Below the pieces are notes generated by a model, which saw nothing but the letters and a program-made list of their open reading frames with translations, had not been told where the DNA came from and searched no databases. From Cellulomonas sp. URHE0023 (GTDB lineage Bacteria; Actinomycetota; Actinomycetes; Actinomycetales; Cellulomonadaceae): DNA of 64,000 bases. The stretch spans positions 62,001 to 126,000 of the forward strand of contig NZ_JIAN01000008.1 in assembly GCF_000688475.1 (NCBI RefSeq). The letters run 5' to 3'. The position numbers and the translations under genes were made by a program. How positions within the stretch are numbered: position 1 is the first letter of the stretch; each line of letters starts with the position of its first letter. Below, piece by piece: positions 53,131-62,061 of this stretch.

Positions 53131-55194
53131 TCAGCCGATCGCGGAGGCGATGGACTCGTCGAGCATCGGCTCGAGCGTCGTCATGTACGTCTGAGTGACG
53201 TGCTGGGCCAGGTGGTAGACCAGCACGTCACCGATGACGGCGGGGCAGGTGCCGTCCTGGCAGAAGTACGGGGTCAGGTCGACGACCCCGGCGCCCGGGA
53301 ACCGCTCGGCCGCTGCCACGAGCGGGTCGGGCAGGAGGCTGCGGCTCTGCGGGGTCGCGCAGCTGTCCGCACCGCTCTCGGCCACGCAGACGGGCGTGGC
53401 GTCGACGCCGCCGGCTGTGGGGTCCGGGTCGTCGCGGATCGCGATGACGCGGGTGTCCGGGCCGGCGAACCTGCTCCAGGCGTCGAGGAAGCCCTGCTCG
53501 GCGTCGCCGCGGTACTCGGTGCCGGCAAGTGCCGACGTGAAGACGTAGGTGTAGTCGGCCTTCGCCAGCTGGTCGAGCACGTTGCCCTGCCAGGTGGCAC
53601 ACGCGGACTTCGTCGCGCCGGTGCCCGCAGGCGGGGTGGCAGACAAGGGACAGCCCGAGCGCAGGTACGTCGTGAGCTCCCAGCCGCGTTTCGTCGCGAC
53701 CGCGGCCAGCGCAGGGGTCCACTGGGCGGCGTGCGAGTCCCCGACGAGTGCCACCCTGGTCCCACCCGGTGTCCCGAACGTGCAGGTGGCCGGCTCGGTG
53801 ACGACGCCGCGCAGCTGACATCCCGCGTTCTGCACGCCGAAGTCGTCGCTCTCGGCGATCACAGGGTCGGGGTGGATCGGCCCCGTCGACGCCGGTTCGC
53901 AGGGTGCCCCCGGGACCAGCGAGGCCGCACCGAGGCAGGGGTCGGGGGCGGCCAGGGTGTCCTCGAGCGACACCCACGCGGCGGCCTTCTCGGCGACGAC
54001 CTGCTGCTTCATCACGAGTGCGGGGACGCAGACGAGCAGCATCGCTCCCACGACGCAGATGGCCACGGTGGACTTGCGTCGCCAGAACGAGCCGCCCGTG
54101 GGCCGGTAGCGCGCGAGGAAGGGGACCTCGACGAAGCGACGGGTCAGGTAGGCGAGCGGGAACGCGAGCGCTACGGCGACGACCCGCCCCTTCAACCCCG
54201 GTGTGGTGTGCAGGGCGTAGGGCAGCAGCACGATCAGCGGCCAGTGCCACAGGTAGAGGGCGTAGGACATGTCACCGGTGGCTTGCACGGGGGACCAGGA
54301 CATGAGACCTGACGGGCTCCATCGCTCCCGCGGCAGACCCGCGGCGAGGATCAGGCAGGTGCCGACGACCGGCACGGCCGCGTGCCACCCCGGGAACGGG
54401 GTCGCGGCGTCGAACGTGAGCGCCGCGTACGCGATCAGCGCCACGCCCGCCCAGCTCGCCGCGGCGCGGACCGGGCTCGGCACGGTGAGCAGGCGGTGCA
54501 CGACGAGCCAGAGCACCCCACCGGCCGCGAACTCCCAGGCCCGGGTCGTCGTCGCGAAGTACGCGGACGAGGGTTCGTGGTTCGTCGCGTAGATGGACCA
54601 GACGAGTGACGCGAGCGCGAGTGGGACCAGAACGGCCAGGTACGCGCGACGCCAGCGCGCCCACCGCACGGCGATGAGCTGGCCGAGCACGAGGAGCGCG
54701 GGCCAGGCGAGGTAGAACTGCTCCTCGGCCGAGAGCGACCAGAAGTGCTGCACTGGGCTGACACCCGCCGCAGGTGCCGAGTAGTCGGTCGCGTTGCCGG
54801 CAAGCACCCAGTTCTCGACGTAGACCGAGCTGGCGGCGATCTGCTCGGTGAACGTGGGCCACAGGGTGCGGGGCACGACGAGCCACGTGGCGACGAGCGT
54901 GAAGAGCAGGACGAGCATGGCCGCGGGAAGCAGTCGGACGGCCCGGCGCGCGTAGAAGCCGCCGAACGTGAACCGCCCCTGGCGCAGCGGCCGCGCGATG
55001 TGCGCCGTGATGAGGTAGCCGGAGATGACGAAGAACACGTCGACACCGATGAAGCCGCCGGACAGGCCCTTGGGTGCGACGTGGAACGCGAGGACGAGCA
55101 GCACGGCCCCGGCGCGCAGCGCCTGGATCTCCGGGCGGATCGTGCGGGCGACCTCGGGAGCACGCAACGCCGAGGGGCTGGTGGTGACGCTCAC
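53131..55194 (-). CDS. acyltransferase-3 / SGNH fusion (OafA-type O-acyltransferase)
   Basis: 687 residues, GTG start with GGGGAGG about six bases upstream. Residues 15-390 carry about ten or eleven membrane helices of acyltransferase family 3: IQALRAGAVLLVLAFHVAP (catalytic His), GGFIGVDVFFVISGYLITA, FYARRAVRLLPAA and HFWSLSAEEQFYLAWP. Residues 430-687 are a periplasmic-side SGNH domain with S487 in VALVGDSHAAQW. The family's final D-x2-H motif reads LAQH (L662, H665), so the usual Asp is missing. It would O-acetylate a wall or exopolysaccharide sugar. It is divergent from the hexapeptide acetyltransferase gene. Confidence 0.93.
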   Translation of the reverse strand: MSVTTSPSALRAPEVARTIRPEIQALRAGAVLLVLAFHVAPKGLSGGFIGVDVFFVISGYLITAHIARPLRQGRFTFGGFYARRAVRLLPAAMLVLLFTLVATWLVVPRTLWPTFTEQIAASSVYVENWVLAGNATDYSAPAAGVSPVQHFWSLSAEEQFYLAWPALLVLGQLIAVRWARWRRAYLAVLVPLALASLVWSIYATNHEPSSAYFATTTRAWEFAAGGVLWLVVHRLLTVPSPVRAAASWAGVALIAYAALTFDAATPFPGWHAAVPVVGTCLILAAGLPRERWSPSGLMSWSPVQATGDMSYALYLWHWPLIVLLPYALHTTPGLKGRVVAVALAFPLAYLTRRFVEVPFLARYRPTGGSFWRRKSTVAICVVGAMLLVCVPALVMKQQVVAEKAAAWVSLEDTLAAPDPCLGAASLVPGAPCEPASTGPIHPDPVIAESDDFGVQNAGCQLRGVVTEPATCTFGTPGGTRVALVGDSHAAQWTPALAAVATKRGWELTTYLRSGCPLSATPPAGTGATKSACATWQGNVLDQLAKADYTYVFTSALAGTEYRGDAEQGFLDAWSRFAGPDTRVIAIRDDPDPTAGGVDATPVCVAESGADSCATPQSRSLLPDPLVAAAERFPGAGVVDLTPYFCQDGTCPAVIGDVLVYHLAQHVTQTYMTTLEPMLDESIASAIG

Positions 55195-55405
55195 CGGACG
55201 CCTCCCCTCGAGTCAGGGCGCAGGTGCGCCACCAAAGCCGCGCCGTGCACGAGATCGAAACGGTACAGGCGTGCGGAGCGGCTCAGGGGCGCATCGTGCA
55301 GATTTCGCCCGGTATGTCCGCCCTCGCCGCAGCCCGCGCCGCGCACGATGGACGCTGGCGTCCGGGCCCTGGCACCATGGGCCTCCCGCCGAGGACAGGA
55401 GAGCC

Positions 55406-55942
55406 GTGCCGTCGCTCCAGCTCTATCGCAAGGGCGCGGGGCTGTTCGCCGCTTTCCTTGCCGGCCGCGTGCCCAACCTGAGGTTCCGCCACGCCGTCTA
55501 CCGCTTCCTCGGTGTGACGATCGCGAGCGATGCGGTGGTGCACTGGCGAGCAGTGTTCTTCGGACCCGCCGGCGTCGTCGTCGGCAGACGGTCGATCGTC
55601 GGGAACGACGCGTTCCTGGACGGTCGCAAGGGGCTCACGATCGGTGCCGACGTCAACATCGGCGGACACGTGCACATCTACACGATGGAGCACGACCCGC
55701 ACGACGCAGGCTTCGCCGCGACCGGCGGACCCGTGGTCATCGGGGACCACGCGTACGTGGCCACCCGGTCGACGATCCTGCCCGGGGTCACGATCGGCGA
55801 GGGTGCCGTCGTCGCGGCGGGTGCCGTGGTGACGAAGGACGTCGCACCGTTCACGATCGTGGGAGGCGTCCCCGCCCGCGTGATCGGCGAACGCAGGCGC
55901 GACCTCACCTACCAGCTCGGAAGGCACATGCCGTTCCAGTGA
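55406..55942 (+). CDS. hexapeptide-repeat acyltransferase
   Basis: 178 residues from GTG at 55406, preceded by AGGAG. Left-handed beta-helix repeats run from about 50 to 150: VVVGRRSIVGNDAFLDGRKG, LTIGADVNIGGHVHIYTMEH (active-site His region), VVIGDHAYVATRSTILPGVT, IGEGAVVAAGAVVTKDVAPF and IVGGVPARVIGE. This is the LbetaH family that acetylates sugars with acetyl-CoA in the cytosol. Its place suggests a modification of the locus polysaccharide precursor. Substrate unknown. Confidence 0.92.
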   Translation: MPSLQLYRKGAGLFAAFLAGRVPNLRFRHAVYRFLGVTIASDAVVHWRAVFFGPAGVVVGRRSIVGNDAFLDGRKGLTIGADVNIGGHVHIYTMEHDPHDAGFAATGGPVVIGDHAYVATRSTILPGVTIGEGAVVAAGAVVTKDVAPFTIVGGVPARVIGERRRDLTYQLGRHMPFQ

Positions 55943-56008
55943 CCTGGTGCAGACAACGCCGACGGGCCCCCACGCTGCGCGTGAGGGCCCGTCGGACGTC
56001 GTGACCGA

Positions 56009-59000
56009 TCAGATGTTGCTGCGTCCGACGATCGCGCCGTCGTCGTACGTGTTACCGCGCAGGTCGAGCGCGTAGTCCGTCGGGATGCGCACGGCGCAGC
56101 CCGCGTACTGCATGCCCCGACCGAACACGTTGTTCGCGACCGACATCCCGGCCGGCGAGCCGTACGTCGCGGCGGAGATGTTGATGGTGCACGCTCCGCC
56201 GTCGAGGTAGTTGTCCGCGATCGACAGGTTCGTGACGGGCGCGGCGCCCTGCGTGACCATGAACGCCGCGTTCTTCGCGCCGGTGATCGTCGAGTGCCGG
56301 ACCGTGATGTTCGCGCCGCCCTGGATCTGCACCGAGTCGCTGTGGCTCGGGCCGCCGTTCCAGTTCGGGTCGTTGTAGTAGTGCGCGTTGTCGTGCAACC
56401 AGGAGTCCTCGACGAGGACGTTCGGGCCGTGGATGTGCACGGTGTCGATCACGTTCGAGATCTCGACGCGGCGCAGCGTGAAGTTCCAGCCCTTGACCCC
56501 GTCGACGTTCGGGCTCATGGTCTGGGCGACGAGCGTCGAGTCCTCGATGGTCACCGAGTAGGCGTCGTTCTGGACCCGGACGAGGTCGTTCGCCTCAGGG
56601 ACAGCCGCACCGCGGATGTAGGAGTTGCGGATGACGACGTTCTTGGCCCTGACCGACACGTAGCCGCGGATGTCCCAGCCGTCGATGACGGTGCCGTCCG
56701 TGGTGATCGTGACGTTGCCGTCGACGACCTTGTTGATCACGGTGCCGTTCGGCACGCCGGTGTTGTCGGCGCCGGGCATCCCCACGGGCGTGGGCTGCGG
56801 CACGACGGTTCCGTCACCGGCCGCGGAGGAGGCGGACAGGACCTGGAAGTCGCTGTAGGAGGCGGTCATCGGGATCGCGGTGACGTTCGAGGCGACGTAC
56901 GCGCTGAAGCCCACCGAGCCGGCGCTCTGGAGGCCTGCGGTCGAGCTGGTCCCGGTGACCATCCACGCGGCCGGCTCCGTCGTGCCGACGGCCCACGCCT
57001 TGGCGCGCACCGTGGTCGGGCTGACACCGGTCACGTTGACCCGGACGTTGAGCTTGGTGCCGGGTGTGTAGGTACCGAGCGAGGCGGAGCTGAGGGCGGT
57101 CGAGTTGTCCATCGCACCCAGGGTCGCCTTGCCGTCGGACGTGAGCTTGATGCGCGCGCCGTAGGAGTAGTTGCCGACCTTGCGGCCCCAGACGCTCAGG
57201 CTGCTGCCCGAACCCGACTGCGGCTTGTCCACGGCGACCGTGACGCGAAGGTCCGCGTCCGTCGTCGACACGTCGTGCAGCTCGCTGCTGCGGGTCGAGC
57301 CGGCCGTGGTCACGACCTGGCGCCCGACGCTGCCGGACGTCGAGTAGTTGCCCACGAGGCCCGCGTGCGTCCACGTGCCCCCGGTGATCGCGTTGCCCCA
57401 GCCGTTGGTGCGGGCCGTGGTGAACGTGTCGCTGGCGACAGTCACGATCGCCGGCGCCGGTGCCGAGGCGACGACGGTGCCGACGAACCGACCCGTCGCA
57501 CCCTCGTTGTCGGTGACGATGAGGGTGACCGTGTAGGTGCCCGGCGTGGCGTAGGTGTGCGACGTCGAGACGCCCTCACCTGCGGCGCCGTCACCGAACG
57601 TCCAGGCGTACCCGACGAGGGACCCGTCGGGGTCGCTCGAGGCGGCCGCGTCGAACGTCGCGGACAGTGCGCTGACCTTCGGTGTCATCGCAGCGGTCGG
57701 CGCCTTGTTGGGCACCCGGACCGTCACGGCTGTCGTGGTCGAGTGCTTCGCGCCCTCGTTGTCGGTGACCGTGAGCGTCACGTTGAACGTGCCGGCCGCG
57801 GCGTAGGTGTGCTGCGCGTTCGCGCCGGTGCCGGTCGTACCGTCGCCGAAGGTCCAGGCGTAGGACGCCAGGGTGCCGTCGGGGTCGGTCGAGGTCGAGC
57901 CGTCCGCGCTGAGCGCCAGGCCGTTCGCGCTGGACGTGAACCGCGCGGTCGGCGCCTTGTTGGGCTCCTTCGCGGTGACGGAGGTGGTCGACGAGGCGGT
58001 GGCGCCCTCGTTGTCGGTGACCGTCAGGGCGACCGTGTAGGTGCCGGCCTTGGCGTAGTAGTGGGTCGGCTTCGCGCCGGTGCCGGTGGTGCCGTCGCCG
58101 AAGGTCCAGGCGTAGGAGGCCACGGTCCCGTCGGAGTCCGTCGAGGTCGTGCCGTCCAGGACGGCCTTCAGGTCGGTCGTGGACGCGACGATCGCCGCGG
58201 TCGGCGCCTTGTTGGGCTCCTTGACCGTGACCGAGGTGGTCGACGAGGCGGTGGCGCCCTCGTTGTCGGTGACCGTCAGGCCGACCGTGTAGGTCCCGGC
58301 CTTGGTGTAGCTGTGGGTCGGCTTCGCGCCGGTGCCGGTGGTGCCGTCGCCGAAGGTCCAGGCGTAGGACGCCACGGTCCCGTCGGAGTCCGTCGACGTC
58401 GTGCCGTCGAGGACGGCCTTGAGGTCGGCCGTGCTCGCGACGATCGCCGCGGTCGGCGCCTTGTTGGGCTCCGTCACGACGACCTTGGACGTCGTGGTGC
58501 TCGACGCGCCCTTGTCGTCGGTGACCGTCAGGGTCACGTCCTTGGTCCCTGCCGTCGCGTACGTGTGCGAGGTCTTCGCACCCGTGCCGGTGGCTCCGTC
58601 GCCGAAGCTCCAGGCCCACGACGCGATCGTGCCGTCGACGTCGGTCGACGCACTGGCGTCGAGAGCGGCGCGCAGATCCGTGACCGCTGCCGTGAACTGG
58701 CCCGTCGGCACGAAGTTGCCGACCTGCTCGGGCCTGGTCGTCGTGACCGCGAAGTCGTCGAACGTGTACGTGATCGGCGCGTTGGTGACAGAGCCGGTCA
58801 GGTACGCGGAGACGCCCACGGTGCCGGCCTGCGTCCCGGTGCTGGTGCTCGTCCCCTCGAGCATCCAGTCGGTCGGCTCGGGCGTACCCGCGATCCAGGC
58901 CTTGGTGCGCAGCGTCGTCGGCGCGGTCCCGGTCACCTGCGTGCGCACCATCAGCTTGGTACCGACGCCGATCGTGCCCGGCACCTTCACCAGACCGATG

Positions 59001-59479
59001 CTCTGAGCGCCGTCCAGCAGTGAGACGGAGGCTGTCGAGTCGGCAGTGAGGCGGACCTTCGTGCCGACATCGACAGTTCCGACGCGACGGCCGACGACGG
59101 ACAGGTAGCTGCCCGAGCCGGTCTGGAGCTTGTCGGCGGAGACCGAGACCGTGACGTCGGTGTCGGTCGAGGCCACGCCGTCGAGGTAGGACTTGAGCGT
59201 CGAGCCGGCCTTCGCGACCGTGATCGTCCCGGCGGAGCCGTTGACCTGGTAGTTGGTCAGTGCCCCGGCGTGCGTCCACGTGCCTCCCGCGTCCGCCGTG
59301 CCCCAGCCCGCCGTCGACGTCCGGGTGAAGGCGTCCGCCGCCACCTGGGGCCACTCGTCGTGGTAGACGACCGGCGGCTGCGTGGCTGCGGTCGCGCACA
59401 GGGGTGCAAGGACGACGGTTCCGACGGCGACGGCTGACACGAGCGTGCTCGTGAGCGATCGACGGAAGGTTCGAGGCAT
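56009..59479 (-). CDS. secreted PKD-repeat protein with C-terminal right-handed beta-helix
   Basis: 1156 residues, ATG start with GGAG eight bases upstream. Signal peptide 1-32. Order: a lectin-like beta module (about 45-245), five PKD domains of about 84 residues each (about 255-690, with WTFGDGTTGTGA and VTLTVTDNEGA), a second copy of the lectin-like module (about 695-880, again NGWGNAITGGTWTHAG against STAGWGTADAGGTWTHAG), a Pro linker and a beta-helix (about 905-1156; GADNTGVPNGT, VVIRNSYIRG, NVLVEDSWLHDNAHYYNDPN). The helix part is homologous to the protein at 62062-63573. No wall anchor. It probably binds or cleaves a polysaccharide outside the cell; I see no assigned catalytic residue. 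Confidence 0.88.
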   Translation of the reverse strand: MPRTFRRSLTSTLVSAVAVGTVVLAPLCATAATQPPVVYHDEWPQVAADAFTRTSTAGWGTADAGGTWTHAGALTNYQVNGSAGTITVAKAGSTLKSYLDGVASTDTDVTVSVSADKLQTGSGSYLSVVGRRVGTVDVGTKVRLTADSTASVSLLDGAQSIGLVKVPGTIGVGTKLMVRTQVTGTAPTTLRTKAWIAGTPEPTDWMLEGTSTSTGTQAGTVGVSAYLTGSVTNAPITYTFDDFAVTTTRPEQVGNFVPTGQFTAAVTDLRAALDASASTDVDGTIASWAWSFGDGATGTGAKTSHTYATAGTKDVTLTVTDDKGASSTTTSKVVVTEPNKAPTAAIVASTADLKAVLDGTTSTDSDGTVASYAWTFGDGTTGTGAKPTHSYTKAGTYTVGLTVTDNEGATASSTTSVTVKEPNKAPTAAIVASTTDLKAVLDGTTSTDSDGTVASYAWTFGDGTTGTGAKPTHYYAKAGTYTVALTVTDNEGATASSTTSVTAKEPNKAPTARFTSSANGLALSADGSTSTDPDGTLASYAWTFGDGTTGTGANAQHTYAAAGTFNVTLTVTDNEGAKHSTTTAVTVRVPNKAPTAAMTPKVSALSATFDAAASSDPDGSLVGYAWTFGDGAAGEGVSTSHTYATPGTYTVTLIVTDNEGATGRFVGTVVASAPAPAIVTVASDTFTTARTNGWGNAITGGTWTHAGLVGNYSTSGSVGRQVVTTAGSTRSSELHDVSTTDADLRVTVAVDKPQSGSGSSLSVWGRKVGNYSYGARIKLTSDGKATLGAMDNSTALSSASLGTYTPGTKLNVRVNVTGVSPTTVRAKAWAVGTTEPAAWMVTGTSSTAGLQSAGSVGFSAYVASNVTAIPMTASYSDFQVLSASSAAGDGTVVPQPTPVGMPGADNTGVPNGTVINKVVDGNVTITTDGTVIDGWDIRGYVSVRAKNVVIRNSYIRGAAVPEANDLVRVQNDAYSVTIEDSTLVAQTMSPNVDGVKGWNFTLRRVEISNVIDTVHIHGPNVLVEDSWLHDNAHYYNDPNWNGGPSHSDSVQIQGGANITVRHSTITGAKNAAFMVTQGAAPVTNLSIADNYLDGGACTINISAATYGSPAGMSVANNVFGRGMQYAGCAVRIPTDYALDLRGNTYDDGAIVGRSNI
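57709..58464. repeat. three in-frame tandem repeats of 252 bp (PKD units)
   Basis: Units begin with TGGG at 57709, 57961 and 58213, exactly 252 bases apart (84 codons). The second and third are nearly identical, the first more diverged. They encode PKD domains of the gene above and are recombination-prone. Confidence 0.9.
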
Positions 59480-59828
59480 GTGGAAGCTCCGTAGTGGGGG
59501 GACATCGGTCGAGTTGGGCGAACTCGTCGCCCTTGGGTGGTTCTGTCGTCCTCATCGGCAGCTCGTCCCGTTTTCGGATGGGCCGAAGGTCCTGGTTCTT
59601 GTCGGTTGCCCGGCGGTGCCCTCAGCGACAGACGGAGCCGCAGGTCACGCGCCGGAACTCTCGCCGATGTGACGTGGGCGACTTCGTGGGGTGAATATCG
59701 CTTCCGACGGGCTCTGGCCGGCGGATCGGCGACTAACCTCCAGGTGGACTGGTGACAAATCGGGCGCGTCGGCGTGGCCGGCGTGCACGACGCACGGGCG
59801 AGAAGCTCGTGCACAGGAGGGGGCCGTC
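59480..59828. other. 349-bp divergent control region of the glycan locus
   Basis: Separates the PKD gene (minus) from the glycosyltransferase gene (plus). On the plus strand GGGTGAATATCG (59689-59700) and TAACCT (59734-59739) are spaced almost as in the control region at 51110-51161. AGGAGG at 59815-59820 serves the next gene. No gene is seen. Confidence 0.5.
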
Positions 59829-61031
59829 ATGTCGGAGCGAGGAGCTCTCTCGATCGCGATGGTGGGCACGCGCGGCGTGCCTGCCAGGTACGGCGGGTTC
59901 GAGACCGCCGTCGAGGAGGTCGGCCGACGACTCGCGGACCGCGGCCACGACGTCGTCGTCTACTGCCGTGCTGCGGACGGGTCGGACCTGGCCAAGGACG
60001 CGCCGTACCTGGGCATGCGTCGGGTCAGCCTTCCCGCCATGCGCAAGCGCTCGCTGGAGACCCTCAGCCACACCGCGCTGTCGGTCGGGCACCTGCTCGG
60101 GCACCGGGTCGACGCGGCGTTCGTCTTCAACGCAGCCAACGCGCCGCTCCTGCCGGTCCTGCGCGCAGCCCGGATCCCCGTCGCGACGCACGTCGACGGT
60201 CTGGAGTGGAAGCGAGCGAAGTGGGGCGGCGGGGGTCGTCGCTACTACCGCGGTGCGGAGTCGGCGGCCGTGCGGTGGTCGGACGCGCTCATCGCGGACG
60301 CGCCGGGGATCGCCGCCTACTACACGGACGAGTTCGGCGCCGAGACGCGGCAGATCGCCTACGGTGCCCCGATCATCGAGCAGATCGGCTCCGACAAGCT
60401 CGCCGAGGTCGGGGTCCGGTCAGGCGCCTTCCACCTGGTCGTCGCGCGGTTCGAGCCCGAGAACCACGTGGACGTGATCGTCGACGGCTACGTCGCCTCC
60501 GGTGCCACCCTCCCGCTCGTGGTGGTCGGCGCGGCTCCGTACGCGCAGGAGTACACGGATCGGATCCGTTCCGTCGCGGCCGGGGACCCCCGCGTGCACC
60601 TCGTCGGCAGCGTCTGGGAGCCCGAGCTGCTCGACCAGCTGTACGCGCATGCGCTCACCTACGTGCACGGGCACAGCGTCGGCGGCACCAACCCCTCGTT
60701 GCTGCGTGCCATCGGGGCGGGGACCGCGACGATCGCCTTCGACGTCGCCTTCAACCGTGACGTGCTCGGGGACCTCGGCCGCTACTTCACCGACCCTGCG
60801 GACGTGGCACGCGAGATCGCCGACATAGAGCGCACGCCCGCCCTGGCGCTCGAGGTCGGCACCCAGCTGCGAGAGCGCGCGCGCTCGTACGACTGGGACG
60901 AGGTCGCCGGCGGGTACGAGGCGCTCGCTCGTGACCTCGTCGCCCGGAACGTGCCTGGTCGCCAACGCGGTCGACGTCGCCGGACCTCCACGCCGCCCGC
61001 TGCCGAACCGACAAGGAGCCTCGTTCCGTGA
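59829..61031 (+). CDS. DUF1972-type GT4 glycosyltransferase (rhamnosyltransferase-like)
   Basis: 400 residues from ATG at 59829, preceded by AGGAGG at 59815-59820. The DUF1972 start IAMVGTRGVPARYGGFETAV (9-28) is the signature of Cps2T/WchF-like beta-1,4-rhamnosyltransferases. FNAANAPLLPVLR and HVDGLEWKRAKWG follow; the GT4 donor half shows VVARFEPENHVDVIVDGYV and HGHSVGGTNPSLLRAIGAG. It adds the second sugar to a lipid-linked glycan at the inner membrane face. Its stop overlaps the next start in GTGA. Confidence 0.93.
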   Translation: MSERGALSIAMVGTRGVPARYGGFETAVEEVGRRLADRGHDVVVYCRAADGSDLAKDAPYLGMRRVSLPAMRKRSLETLSHTALSVGHLLGHRVDAAFVFNAANAPLLPVLRAARIPVATHVDGLEWKRAKWGGGGRRYYRGAESAAVRWSDALIADAPGIAAYYTDEFGAETRQIAYGAPIIEQIGSDKLAEVGVRSGAFHLVVARFEPENHVDVIVDGYVASGATLPLVVVGAAPYAQEYTDRIRSVAAGDPRVHLVGSVWEPELLDQLYAHALTYVHGHSVGGTNPSLLRAIGAGTATIAFDVAFNRDVLGDLGRYFTDPADVAREIADIERTPALALEVGTQLRERARSYDWDEVAGGYEALARDLVARNVPGRQRGRRRRTSTPPAAEPTRSLVP

Positions 61032-61777
61032 CCGAGCGAACGGCACAACGGGCGGCTCGCCCCGACGAGTCCTACCGAGAGACGGTCGGCCGGCTCGCGG
61101 CCGCGCAGAAGGTCGCGGCCCGCGGTGCGCCCGCCTACTCCCGTTACGTCAACCGCCGGCTCGGCAAGTACCTCGCGGCGTGGGCCTACCGTCGGGGGAT
61201 CTCGCCGAACGGCGTCACGGGTCTGAGCGCTCTCGCCACCTTCACGGGCATCGCGCTGCTGCTCTTCGTGGCGCCCGGTGCCCTGCTCGGCATCCTCGTC
61301 GCGGCGCTCCTGGTGCTCGGCTACGCCCTCGACTCGGCCGACGGGCAGGTGGCGCGTCTCACCGGGACGGGCAGCCCGGCGGGGGAGTGGCTCGACCACG
61401 TCGTCGACGCCACCAAGATCGTCTGCCTCCCGCTGGCCCTCCTGGTCGGGCTGTACCGCTTCGAGACGGTCAGCGTGCCCTGGCTCGTGGTGCCTCTGGT
61501 GCATGCCGTCGTGTGGTCGGTCCTGTTCTTCATGATGATCCTGACGGAGCAGCTGCGCCGGGCGCGCGGAACCCAGAGCGTCGCCGACACGAGCGGCCGC
61601 CTTCCGTGGCTGCGGTCCGTTCTTGTGGTACCCACGGACTACGGCCTGCTCTGCCTGGTGTTTGTGCTGATGGCAGCCCCGACGGTCTTCTTCGCGGCCT
61701 ACACGGTGATCGTCGCGTGCACGGCGCTGTTCCTCCTGGCGGCCTCCGTCCGGTGGTTCCGGGAGATCTCCGCCTAA
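61028..61777 (+). CDS. CDP-alcohol phosphatidyltransferase family protein
   Basis: 249 residues, GTG start overlapping the preceding stop by four bases. The full family motif D-x2-DG-x2-AR-x8-G-x3-D-x3-D is present: D102, D105, G106, A109, R110, G119, D123, D127. About five or six membrane helices surround it. Such enzymes join a CDP-alcohol to a second alcohol. Next to a glycosyltransferase it may make an unusual phospho-glycan or a polyol-phosphate unit and not a bulk phospholipid; this is inferred from position only. Confidence 0.93.
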   Translation: MTERTAQRAARPDESYRETVGRLAAAQKVAARGAPAYSRYVNRRLGKYLAAWAYRRGISPNGVTGLSALATFTGIALLLFVAPGALLGILVAALLVLGYALDSADGQVARLTGTGSPAGEWLDHVVDATKIVCLPLALLVGLYRFETVSVPWLVVPLVHAVVWSVLFFMMILTEQLRRARGTQSVADTSGRLPWLRSVLVVPTDYGLLCLVFVLMAAPTVFFAAYTVIVACTALFLLAASVRWFREISA

Positions 61778-62061
61778 GCACATCGCGGCATAGAGGACAA
61801 CTCGGGCTCCGCCGATCGAGTGTGACGGACGTCACATCGGGCCGCCCGCCGTGACCTGTTCGTGATGTAAACCTGCAGATAGCGGACCCTTTCGCGCGAT
61901 ACGCACCCTTCGGCCGGTACCGCCCGTTTCCTGCGCCCGATCTGGTCAAGTGTTCACTCCATCGGGCGTCACCCATAGGCTCCCCACAAGCAAGGCGGCG
62001 GAGCCCCCCCTCCGCCGGTCCGACTCAGACGATCGTGCTGACGCCGAGCAGGAGCCACGAC
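61778..62061. other. 284-bp control region before the second beta-helix gene
   Basis: Holds a consensus CRP/GlxR-type site (61821-61836), a possible -10 TAGGCT (61976-61981), a hairpin CGGCGGAG/CTCCGCCG with a six-C loop (61996-62017) and AGGAG at 62050-62054. No gene is seen. Confidence 0.6.
61821..61836. promoter_or_regulatory. CRP/GlxR-type operator
   Basis: TGTGA-CGGACG-TCACA, a perfect match to the TGTGA-N6-TCACA consensus of CRP-family regulators, 226 bases upstream of the beta-helix gene start at 62062. Confidence 0.7.

Noticed and set aside
57709..58464. Periodic repeats that could suggest a CRISPR array
   Set aside because: The units are 252 bp, contiguous without spacers and in frame, coding PKD domains.
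56294..59023. 909-codon open frame antisense to the PKD/beta-helix gene
   Set aside because: The product is an Arg/Gly/Val/Asp repeat mirroring the PKD repeats; the sense protein has a signal peptide and recognisable domains.
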